Assembly (NCBI GenBank): GCA_037043235.1
Contig: JAWRVZ010000076.1
Coordinates: 1,736,001 to 1,800,000 of the forward strand
Reading direction: 5' to 3'
From: Rhodeus uyekii
Taxonomy: Eukaryota > Chordata > Actinopteri > Cypriniformes > Acheilognathidae
Length of the DNA: 64,000 bases
The translations under genes and the position numbers were made by a program. Shown piece by piece: positions 23,501-36,300 of this stretch (position 1 is the stretch's first letter; each line of letters opens with the position of its first letter). Under the pieces are notes generated by a model. It was not told where the DNA came from. It saw only the letters and a program-made list of their open reading frames with translations, and searched no databases.

Positions 23501-26500
23501 CAGGTGATTACTAAGGCATCCCTAGGTGGTTGCAAGGAATTCCAAAGTAGTTTTTAGGGTGTTCAGGGTGTTAACAATGGCATTGCTAGGGTGTCCCAGC
23601 CATCCATTCATTCTCCAAACCTCTTATCCTCTGTAAAGTGGCAGGGCTGCTGAAGCCTAAGTGTTTCGTGTTATTTCGTGTTTTTATGGTGTTCAAGGTA
23701 TCATAGGGCCTTGCTATATGTTAAGGTTTTGTTGGTGATTGCTAGGGCTTTCTGGGTGGTTATTGGTCCAAGTCAAAAGAGCCCACCCAGGTCTTTATGG
23801 CATTCTGGATCAGGTCCCTCCTTCATTGTAAATCTAAAAGATTTTTTCCCTTGTTTACAGTTTGCCACACAAGTCAAGTGACTTGGACTTGGACAAGTGA
23901 AAAAAATGAATTTAATCGCTTAGAAACATAATAGCACACCTCTACTCAACAAGCCAAATGTTTTGAGACATCATTCATATAAATAGAAACAGTCTTGGAC
24001 AAGATGTTAAGATGTTTTGAAAAAATGTGTCTCTGGGTGTGTTTCTGCTGTTGGGAGGGGTATCAGCCACAGAATCAGTTTGATTGTGATGGGAGGAACG
24101 AGTGCTTCTTTCTGGGACGACGTCCCAAACCTCCAGAGGAGAACAGCTCAAAGCGTCTGACCCGCACCCTCACAGATTCATTTCATGTGTCAAGTCACAC
24201 GCTGATATACAAAGTAAGACAAAACTGAAATATCTGTCACTCTATAATGACTCATTCTGAACTGGCCGTAATGTTAAAGGTTTGTATCTCAACATCAATA
24301 CCTCATTGCTTTGGCTTATGGGAGTTGAACACCACCTTTGCCGTTCATACAGCTGTCCAAAATGAACAATTATTTTATTGGCATAACAATTTGAGTGAAT
24401 AGTCGAATTGAAACTGGGCTATAAGTAATTAGAATGTCTCTTTTTTGCTTCAATGAAAGCAGCTCTCGAGTTGCATGAACTCACAAAGTTTGCGTCAGAA
24501 TTTTCTTCAGCATGATTTGAGATGATTCAAAAAGTATCTTGAATATTTATCTTCCTTTGTATTTTTCCATATTTAAATCAGATTTTGTATCTCAGGCTTT
24601 CACTGTGGCCTCAGACTTGTATGTCCTAGTGAGTGATCCGCTTGCCTCATTAGAGTTTGTATTCAAAATTATTATGGACTGACAGAATAATGTTACTCCT
24701 AGCTACTCCAAGAACTTCTCACTTTTACTAAACCCCACTCTATTTTTTAGTTTGGACTGTTGGGACAGTGGAGAGAGCAAGAGAGGGATACAATCTGAGA
24801 CGTTAGTTATGGAGCTGTCTCCCTTGTTGGGCGTTTCATGTCTCTGAAGGCCAAGAGGTGATGGGAAAAGCAGGATCTCAGCTGGTCATCCAGACCACTA
24901 GACTTATAACTCTGCTTTGATACTTTTAAACATCAACAAGATTTAGAAAAATGGTATCCCCAGTAAAACATTGTAAAGTGCAGTAAAACAAGACAATAAA
25001 GTGTAATTACATTTATACATTTGGCAGAAGCTTTTATCCAAAGCGACTCACATTGCGTTCAAGGAACACATTGAATCAGTTCTTGCTTTCCCTGAGATTG
25101 AACCCATGACCATAGCGTTGTAAACACCAATGCTCTACTGATTGAGCTTCAGGAAAGCGGTATTAGTTGTACTTTTACGCTCACTCTTAAAAATAAAGGT
25201 TTTAAAAAGTTTTTCGTAGCATATTGTGCTAACCAAAGAACCTTTCAGTGGCCCGTTTTTAAAAGAACTGTGTTTTATTCATCTAAATGAGCTTTTTGCC
25301 CCTATTGTGTAATGGAAAGTTTCTTCATGGAACCATCAATGTCAATAAAGAAATTTGTTGCAGATATAGAAATATTTCCGATATTCTGTCTGTCATTTTA
25401 GGAACTTATTTAAAACTGTATTTGCAACTGAGAAACTGGTCCTGAAAAACGTTGCATAGCACTGAGAAAGCAGTTCAATGCAAACATTCAGTTTGCTTAT
25501 AAATTCTGCATCTTTCTGTCATTTTTATCGGTTGGTTGTTCTGCTACATAAATGTCATGTATTGGCAGCATCCCAGGCTGGCGGCTATGACATGTTGGAC
25601 ATTTTGAAATATGTCCATAAAGAAAACTTTTTCCAGCTCCAATATGACATCTGTAGCTCGAGAAAGGAAATCACTATTCTTTCCATTTTCAGTTTCAGAT
25701 GGTGTTTCATCTGGTGTAACGTTTGTACTGAACCGTTCGCTTGATTTCACAGCTGCCTCGGAAGTTAGCTCTACTTGTGTTTGTAGGAAATGACTTCACT
25801 CTACAAATAATACATACACATTCTTTATTCTACATTGATTTGTCCAAACAAAAGCTTTCTCCTTAAGTTTTAGGTCGCATGATTGTGTGCTTGATATGCC
25901 GCTTCAGAGTAAAGATTTGTTGTCCAAAGGAGATTTAACACAAGGATGGGTTACACTTGTCTTGCTTTCTTCCTGCATCAAAATAACATACATATAGTTT
26001 AAAGGATAAGGGACATATAAAACAACAAAACTGAAGTTCTAGACACCCTCCTCTGTCAGGATATCATGATTGCGGAGAAACTGGAGACGGGGGTATTTAA
26101 AACCCTGTTTGTGTGTAGGGAGATGAAGGGAAGTTTAAGACCAAAGTTATAGTACAGATGTGCACATAGCTATTCTGTTGCCTGCATAACTTTTTTTTAT
26201 GAATTGCCCAGGGAGACCCACAGATCTGCTTAACTCATCACTGGACACAATACATTTCACATTCTGTTTATCTTTGACCATCTGCCCCCTTATCTGTTGT
26301 TTGTCTGTTTATACAGGTTGACATTAAGAAATATATACTGTAGTTTGGGGTCAGTTAGAAATTATTAATTTTATTCAGCAAGAATCATCCTAAAACATAA
26401 TCCTAAAAGATCCTAATCCAAATGTCATTTACTCAAAAATATCAAGCGGCACAACTGTTTTCAGCATTAATAATAATATCACACATTGTGCTGATTGACG

Positions 26501-28301
26501 AGGCTTGAAGAGCAGGTAAGTTGTATTTTAATAGAAAACAAGAATCAAACAGATTCTAATCCAAACAATCAAATAAACTTAACGTCCACGTAACAACATT
26601 AACACAAGACAAAGACCAGAAACTGAGTGAGGGTACAAATACACAGTGGCAATGGGGGACAGGTAAGACTCTGCAAAATGAAACAATCAATCAATCAATG
26701 ACTATGGCAACCAAGGAAACAGGAACTAAACAAAGGAAGATTCAGGCAATGTAAAACAAAAGAAAATCAAAATAAAGGTCTGTTGACCCAAACACAGAAA
26801 ATATGTGGCAAATAATACTGAGAAATGTTTCTTGAGGAGCAAATCAGCATATTACTGTAAGAAGGGTTGTGGGACCTAGGAGGAACCTCCAGTCTCTTGC
26901 AAATGTGTCCAAAGCATTAATGCAGACATACACGGAAATAAAATTCTCCTCCCTCTTCGCATGTCACATTCATTTTAATTTATGCTTTATTTTTGCAGTT
27001 TAAATAAACCATTTATCACACATATTTCATTAATAAAGCATCTTGCTTTATTATTATTATTATATTTATGAATTTCTTAAAAAAGCAAACTTCAACAGAT
27101 CCTTTGAACAGCTGATGATGCTGTGAAGTGATGCTTAAGTTATCAAGAATATCCCAATATACAAATAAGCTTTCCTTTGACGTCTCTGTCCTCATTTCTT
27201 TCCTTACAGCCTTCCCTTGCATCCTACAATAGTGGAGATGAGACGTGAGGAAAGGAAAGGAGGTGATATTATAAATATACAAGGAATAGTTGTGTTATTA
27301 TTTAACACAATAATAAGAAATGTGATGCTTGTGGTTTCCTGTTTCCTTTGTTCTCATTTTCTCTCCAGTTGTTTGTCACCATAGTTATTAATGTAATGAT
27401 CACACCTGTTTGTATCACCATAGTTATTAATGTAATGATCACACCTGTTTGTAGTCTGTTCATTATCCCATTGTATTTTAGTACCGGTACCTCAGCTTGG
27501 TTCATTCATCTCTGGTATTGTTTGATGTACCTGAGTAATAAATGCAACTTTGATTTTGATTCTGGATCATCTAGACATCTTTCTACACAGAAATGTAATA
27601 CATTTTAAAATGTATTCAAATAGAAAACAGTTATTTTAATTTTTAATAATATTTTGCAGTATTACGGTTTTAATTGTATCACTGTTAATAACTTTCAAAA
27701 ATATAACAAAAAATTGACAGACCCCAAACTTTTGAACAGTAGTGTATATATAAACATGTAGACGAAAATATATATTTCAGCCTTTTCTCTCTGTTTCCTT
27801 GACAGTTGAGGATTTATCTGCATCAATACATCCTGCAATTACATGAGATCTACACTGATTATATGTAATTGCACCAATTACCAAGAAAAGCCCACTGTCG
27901 TATAGAGATTCCATCATCACTAGTAACTGGTTGAAATCTCACTCTGCTTGCAGTCAGATGAAAGGATGCCGAGGACAAATATAAAAGTGTGTGTTCAAAA
28001 ATCTGCAGAGGTTGATGTCTTCTGTATGGACTTCCTGAGATGTGTAGTAGATTTGTCCTCATTTGGATGCAATATTGCTATCTTGTGCCTGAGGAAGATT
28101 CAGTAAATTTGGACAGTGTGGACAGACAATATCAAAATGCAAAGTGCACTGTTGCAACACTATTATACAGTGGTACATAGAGAAGTGTTGTGGTGTGTTG
28201 TATTATAGCTTCCGTTTCTTTCAGAAAGTAAAATGTGCTGAGTTGTCCAGGATTTACAACGGTCATGCGCTTGGCAGCAGTCTCTCTCTCACTCTCATCT
28301 C

Positions 28302-28332
<31 letters not shown>

Positions 28333-30336
28333 GTGTGCGTGTGTGTATGTGTGTTTGTGGTGTATGAGTGAGTGCTCACAGGAAACCACTCTCATCTCCC
28401 TGCCCTCCTCACGTAGTTGTTTGTTCTCTAACTCACTTAATTTAAGTCAGCTTTAGTCAGTTCAAATGTATTTGTACAGCACCTTTAGACATAACTTTAC
28501 CCTAAAATCCCTGAGCTCTAATCCCTGAGCTCCAAAAGCAGGAATTTATTAAATTTTTTGTGTAACTGTATAATACAACTTTAAACTCAGGAATTGTCAC
28601 CCAGGAATATTTTCGTTGTCCTTTGTCTCTTTATAGTGTGCGATTGTTAACTGAATTAAAGGAGTAAATTTAAATAAGGATTTATTTATTGTATGATTGT
28701 TGATTTGGGAGAATATACTCTGCACCACAATAGTTTATCTGTCTATTAAGCACCAAAACAGGACAACAAAGCACCATATAAGTATTCCTCATGACTCTTC
28801 TGAAGTCATGTGAGACTAATGTGTGGAACAGAGAAACTTCAATCATTTCAGATCACTGAGTCATCGAGAAATTCTTCAGTTTATTGAACCAGACCAACTG
28901 TCTACAAGCGAGTTGGTGGATGACTAATTAGGATTTTCATGGTTCCGAATAAGGGGATATAATTATTGACTGTAAGGGGAATTTAAGACTCCACAACATC
29001 CCATTTTGTTATCTTAAATCAACTGTATGATCAGAACGTTGACCAGTCGATCATAAGTTAGTACTATTCTGCCATTTTCTAAATTGTATCTGACAGGTTT
29101 TGCAAAGAGCTGTTAATGGTAAGTATAGCGTGTCTAATGAGCACCATAAATTACATATTCAACCACTGCCGCTGGCTGAGCAGAAACCAATACATATCAT
29201 CAGAATTCTGTAGTTTAGTACTTGGCAGAAAATAATATTTCCAAGTAAAATCATAAGATATTTTCCCTTAAAATCTTGGAAATTGGGATCCAAGCCCAAG
29301 AGCTTTTGCAAATAAAGTTTTGAATTTAGGTTGCACAGTGGAATAATGCTGAAATGCACTCTGTGCCATGCTCTTTTGGCAGTGCAGTGAAGTGGTAAAG
29401 ATGGCTTCTGAAATGAGTCTGTGTCTGTCAACTCCCTCAGATTCTAGAACAGTAAGATGTGTGAGTTTACTGTTTTAACTTGACAACTGTGAAAAGTATA
29501 TATTGTGATATATATATACTTTGTTATTGTAAAGTAAAATGTCCTTATATTATTTTTTAAAACTTTTGACATGTTGCCCATCCCTAGCCATGCATAAAAC
29601 AAAAGCTGAACTGAAGTGTGTTAAGAAATAGCCATGAAAGTTTACTCTAAGTACACTTAAAGTTGCCTTTTATTTAATATTGTGTTATCTGCAAGCGTAT
29701 ATTTGAAGCACAATGCAAGAGCACATTCAGTACAGTTAATGGTGCTTATTTTTCACAAGGGTGATCTGATCTCTCATGTGTGTGTAGGCCGGACAGAGGC
29801 TGAGCTGAAGAACTTCAGTCCTCATTACAGAAGGCAAAGCTGTGTTGCCTTCTTTTGCCATCTGAAGGATGAGGTGGAGCAGCACAGAGCAGGACAGGCC
29901 CAGCTCCTCAAGCCGAAGGTGAGAGCATAACCATCTATAATGACAGCATCAACTAATGTGGTAATTGGCCTACAGTGGCCAAGAGAGCTCAATGCGTTGG
30001 AACTGAAGAAAACATGCAAATAGAAAAAAATCTTCATCAGATTGACAACACATGCTGCATTGCAAATACAGTAATACTTCGAGATACAAGCATAATCTGT
30101 TCCAGGGTGGAGCTCGTAACTCGAATTGCTCGTATCTAGAATCATGTTTTCACATAAGAAATAATGGAAAACAAATGAATCCGTTCCAGATCCGTAACAA
30201 TGGGGAAATTTTTTTTTTATTATTGGTATAGACACACACGATTATAGTACATGTATACAGTGTAGGGATTCGTGTGATATCAAATAAAATGTGGTTTTAA
30301 TTATAAGTCTACAGACAGTAGCAGCAGGTGTGGAGC

Positions 30337-30367
<31 letters not shown>

Positions 30368-33300
30368 GGTACGTTGACACTTGATTACGTATCGTTCCTT
30401 ACATGAACACTACGTAACTTACATAAACTTAAATTAACATAACTGAACTTAGCTTCCGAATCTATTTTGTATTATTATTTAGCTTTTTTCGATTTGTTTT
30501 CTTCCCTTTTCTTCCCTTTTGTCGCCTGACTACCCTCTCTACCCATAGGCGGAGTTTGGGGGGGGCTGGGGGGGGCACTGCCCCCCCAGACCAGAGCCAA
30601 TTAATGCCTGCCTTGTGCTTTGAATCAGTGGCTAAACCTCAGATTTTCAATTATTTAAAATCGCGACTGTGAAAATGAAAGTGAAAGCACAAATCGTCCG
30701 CCGCACAAGATGATCGCAACGCACCGCCAAAGTCAACAATGGCGCCATGCGCATTGCCTACAACCAGTCGTGGCCGATTGGTTAAGGTGATAGACTAGGA
30801 ATCTCCTGGGGTTTCTACGTGCAAGTTCGAATCCTGCCAAGTACGTTATGCTTGGCCCCCTCATTTTAAGCTGGGTCCTTATCTTATTAGTTCTGTGTAT
30901 AGAATGAGTAAGATATGGCTAATTAATTTTTAATTACTGTATTTAATTTTTAATTACTGGAGCTTTATTACATTCTCCCACTTTTTGCGAATCTCAAAGT
31001 TTCGCGGTACGTGAGTGGACGCTCTTCTCGTTCTGTTTTACGCGCTGAATAAACAAAATGGACATTCGTCGTTTTTTATAAATTCACTACTAAAAGTGTC
31101 AAATCTATCAGAAGAGAAAACAGTGGGCATCTACGCATCTCGGAAAAAGAGGCGGCTTCTTCTGCATTAGGTAAGATATTGTAATGTCTGAAGTAGTTGT
31201 GACCCTGGGGTACATGCTGTTTTTGTCAGGGAGTAGGTTTTCTTGCACTGAACAAGAGCAGCAGATATGAAATTCAGATAATCGTCTCCTCATCCTTTGA
31301 CGTGTGCGATCACGCCGGTGTTCATATGTGTCACGTGATCAACCACTAAATTCACACGTGTTTTCACGCGATATCTGGCACTGATCCAAAAAGCTCAGAG
31401 CTTGTCATTTATCACAACAAGTCAGTGTTTTCAACCACATACGATTTATTTTAGGTTTCAACAAGTTGGTGTCTATTTTGAATGATCTATTATACAGCGC
31501 TTTTTGTGACTGTGGTATGTCAGGTGACAAGCATGACGCGTTGCCATGGAAACAATAAGGCGAAAGTTCCAAAATGGGGGGAGGGGGGCGCACAAATTTT
31601 TTACCTCTTCCTAGGGGGGCGTGACAGAAAATAATTGAGAAGCACTGGTATAAAGTCATTGTAAATGTATTTTATATGTAGAATGAATGATATATAAATA
31701 TGATATTAAAAAAAATCTGAGCTCATGGTCTGCTGGCCTGGTAGGTGCCCCCCCAAGCACAAAAGTGAAACTCCGCCTATGTCTCTACCCTCACTTTCAC
31801 TTTCACTTGGCGCAGACCTTTTAATGAAATGCCTATCGAGGGAGATCATGCGTTTATTCTTCTCACTACCATCCTTACCACTCACTTTCTTAGAACTCAT
31901 CACTATTATGAAGAATAATGAACAAAATGGAGAGAAAATCAGCAACTCATGGGTGACGAGTACAGAAGTCAGCGAACATGTGAAGTGAATGTGCATCGCA
32001 TCGGCATCAGTATGCGTGCTCGTATCTCAAATATTTACTCGTTTCTAGAAGCAAAAGTATGCCCGAAGGCTTGCTCGTATCTTACTCGTATGTAGAGATG
32101 CTCGTATCTCGAGGCATTACTCCATGTAAATATTCCCAATGCACCCAAATACAAAAATACACTGCAAATACTCACAACGAATATATAATCGGGACATCGA
32201 ACCCACCACTCACATGTAGACATCGAAAAATAAGCATGTACCAGCCAGGTTCGGCACTTGTTGGGGTCCATAGTTAAAACATTTTTGTTGTGGTCCATAG
32301 TATTTGCAGCATGTTTCAGCATTTGGTTGCATTGTGAACTTTAGCAGCACGTGTTGTCAAACTGATGAAGATGTTTTCTTAATATCCTGGTGTCTTTTTC
32401 TATTTGCAAGTGTTCTTGAGTTGCCGCTCTGTCTCTATACACTTATGATGTCAGTGTTATCTGATTCGTGATGTTGCAGAGTCTCACTGTCACTGATTCT
32501 AGCGCTTTTCACTTCAAGGAACCTCCGGAGGCTTCAGAAGTCCTGTACAAGGACAGCATGCTTTACTTCGACGACAACAGAAAGTGGAGAGAGAGATTTG
32601 TCGTGGTCCGCGCTGATTATAGCCTAGAGCTCCATGACAACCAAGAGGTCTGTGAATGTTATCTTTATCTTTCATGATCACATAGTAAAAGCCACTTTTT
32701 ATGAAAGAACATGATTCTCTTATATTTTATGGATCCAGTCTTTTACAAAGGGAACCCCTGCACGCCACAGATTCCTGCCAACAGGAGGCACTGTATTGAC
32801 CTCAGAGGAAAAATACACTGCTGTTGTAGACAAGGTCTTTCCCGATCCTAATGGTGAGTGTTTCTCTAGTTTACATCCTGATCTCTCTCTTTCTGTTTGA
32901 ATGACTGTTGTAATAAGTAATTATGAATGTAAAGTTGTCATTATCATGACCTTCTAGCATCAGTTGTTTTCTCCTGTGGCCTTGTGATAATAAAGTGTCT
33001 ATCATATGCACACGTGGGGTACTTTTCATCCGGGTACTTTTTCCCTAATCTTTTATAAGTACTGTGGATTCAGACATACTTGAAGCCAAAGGCTGCACCC
33101 GAAATCGCATTTTGATCAAGTAATTACTTCACGGCCGCTATAAATGTATGCTCTATATCGTTTGAATGTGTGTAGTAATGATTAGAATCTGAACATACTA
33201 CATTTGCCAAGTTGTCATTATCATGTGACCTACCAGTGGCAGTTGCGTTGCTTCACTGCCATTCACTGCCATTCATTCTCAGATGGCCTCATGGGATAGT

Positions 33301-36300
33301 AAAGTGTCCATCATATGTACACTTCAGAATCTCGCCGACAACTAGGTCGACAACAGAGTATTTTCTGCTTACTCCTTTATGAGTACTGTAAATTCGGACA
33401 TGCTTTTGTCACATACTGTTTATTGCCTACTATATAACAGGGAAGTATGCAATTTTAGATGGTGCTTATGTGTGTTTGTTCAGGTTCTAAGGAAGAGCCC
33501 TCTGTTCCTGTGGTGGTGGTTCCTGGTCCACTTCCTGTGTACCTGAGATTACCGTACCGACGAGACTCGTACTTCTGTTTCCAGCAGGAGGAGAAACGGG
33601 CCCGCTTTGTCTCGATCCTGAACGACTGCGTTCGTCATCAGAACCAAGGTAACAGATCAGCTCTACCTCAGTCTCAGAGTGCACTTTGGTTTTGGGTGTT
33701 TGTTTTTACAGGAAAATATTTCTATTTACTCAATTTGAAAGTACTTCTGTCTAATTCTCTCTACGCCCACCGGAAATAAACCCTGAACACATGCTATATG
33801 ACAGAAGTGAGGCTGATCAAAGGACACATCAAGCTGCTCTGCTCTCTCATCAGTTTACTACTGTTTTTCTGTGGTGGTCATGGTGATGCACTAATAATAT
33901 CCAGAATTGCAAAGCTCTCTTCCTGCGTATTTGCCGCGTCGTGGTTATGCTGCCTCTTTAGAGCACGAAGATGTGTGCAATAATCTTCCACTTTGTCACA
34001 CAACTATGCCTTCACACCTGCATGCTTTACGTACTGGGTGAGAATAGATTTAACCACCGACACGGAGTAGAATCAAACTGGTATAAACGCTATTTTAACC
34101 TTTTTTGTTGATTTTGTTGTATGCTATTGTTAGCAGATTAGAAAAGGCTTTGAAGTAAACCTCATGAATTGAAATATCGTTCATGTTTGTGTCATAAATG
34201 CTGTTGGAAGAGATATTCACCAAAGGTTCTTGACTTAAACTTAAGCATTTCAATCATATTTTTCAAGTATATTTTATGTATTAAGTATATTAAAATCAAT
34301 GTACTAGTAGTATATTTGTAAGTACCGGTATACTCTTTTACTTCTTGGGACTACGATAAATTGCAAGTGGTACTTAGCACAGAGTCAAATGACCTCCAGC
34401 TCCACCTCCCTGGACGTATAATGGGGTGGAGGGATAGAATTGTAGGTAGGGATAGGGTATGGTTGGATAGTCTACCTCCACCCGTTAGGCCCAGATTACA
34501 TTACATTAGCTCCTCCTCGCTGGATGAGCTAGTCGTAAGCTTCACCTCTTTTCTCTGCAGTGAGCAGCCTTTCCTAAATCGGCCCACTTTTTAGTTTATA
34601 AAAGTATTACTTTGTGTTCTTTAAGTATAACAGTAGTAAACTTTGAATACACAACTAGTTTAGAAACAATTTTTTTTGTGCAAATACAGATACTGTGAAC
34701 TGTCATATAAGTGATACTTATAAGGTATACTGTTAACTTTTTAGTTTATGAAAGTACACTTTGAAGTATACTCTTAATTTTCTTATATGTTGGTATCATA
34801 CTTGGTATAAGTATCATATACTTAGACTGTTCTGTATAATTGTCAGTAAGGCAAGTATACATAAGTAAAGTTGTGTTAAGGATTTCTCTAAAAATTAAAA
34901 AGTTGATAGGAAGTATACTTTCTTAAGTATACTTTTATTTTCAGTTTAAAAGAAGTACGGTAATAACGAACTTAAACTTAGTTAGTTTAGACTACAAGCT
35001 TACAAAAGCTCAAACAAGTATATAAGAGGTCCGTATATTTTAAAATATGTTATTAACAACTGAAATAATTTACAACTATTTATTTATATATTAAGCAGTA
35101 AAAGTTTTGGTTGAATCTTTGACAAGTTACGATTATGGAAATGGATAAATTCACTAAATACAGCAAAATATTTGAATGAATGAAACTGAATAGATAAAGT
35201 AAGGAAGAGCAGCTTTTAAATATTTACTGTAAGAATGTACAGGGACTTGAAATTATTGAGATTATTAGTAGTGAGATTATTTATCCCTTATTTAACAGTA
35301 CAAGTCGTTTATGATGGGTTTCTACATTTTCTCTTTTCATCATAGCCTTTCATCATTCTTGCTGTTTTCATTTCTGTTTCTATTTTCCTTCAACAAGAAA
35401 AGAGAAGTTTCCAAGAAGTGCTCACATGATTCTGTATTACACAATTCATCTGACAGAACCACTCTCTTCTCTCTATTATCTGCAGATTATCTGAAGAGTA
35501 TGGAGTGTGAAGTGCAAGCTTTCCTGAAAGCCATTCACTTCTACAGGCAGGAGAAGGGCCACTATGAATCATGGGATATGCTGATGGGCAGTGACTGTGA
35601 GGTGGGCATCCTGGTCACCGTATTACTCACAAACATGTTTTGAACGAGTTTCCATAAAAGCAGTCCACTTGTTCAGAATCCAATGAGTCATGCTTCAGTT
35701 TGAAGTAGCAGTCACAGAGATGAACAAATAGTTTGGATGGATGTCATAGTGTGGTCAGCAGACTGGTTGATTCAGAGGCTGAGTGTGGACAGAGCGGCTG
35801 GTCAGGGATTTAAGAGTGTCATGCTGTTAACATCCCATTCATTTCATGCTTGACTGAGTTTTAAAAGTGTGCCTACATGTACATGCTTTACAAGATCATA
35901 TCATAAATATGATAGAAACATGATTTATTTAATAGCTAATAGTTATTTAATTTATTCATTTAATATTTTACATTTAATAAGTTATTTATTAAGTAGAAAC
36001 TACAGAGGGACATGGGGAATATATTTCAATATTTTTACCTTCTTCAGAAAATATTGAAGCTCACTTGCAAAACTTTTGTGTTCCCTTAAGAAACAATGTG
36101 TGCAAATGCAAACAGAAAAAGTATTGTAAAAATACTGTAAAGTATTCTGTTCTCTAAATATGAGTCCGCTTTGTAATTTTTTCCCCCTATTGTCATATAT
36201 GCCAGATGAAATTTGTTACTTAAAAAGTAATCACACCTCTTGTCCATATGTCACATTATTTGAGGTACTATATCATTCATGTTTGTAGCACAAATGGGAT

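Larger units (their letters stand above)
30069..32124 (-). mobile_element. Tigger-family transposon copy interrupted by a hAT element
   Basis: Starts CAGTAATACTTCGAGATACA after TA and ends CTCGTATCTCGAGGCATTAC. It is a reversed relative of the copy at 13157-14243 and aligns with it on both flanks of the inner insertion. Minus-strand coding remnants read LDRHFIKRSAPSESES and MSSKKVSGKDGSEK. The left third carries a 29-base G run that the other copy lacks. It lies in niban1 intron 2. Confidence 0.85.

Noticed and set aside
30764..30845. Functional tRNA-Leu with AGG anticodon
   Set aside because: The body is serine-type, the acceptor stem does not pair, and it lies inside a transposon.
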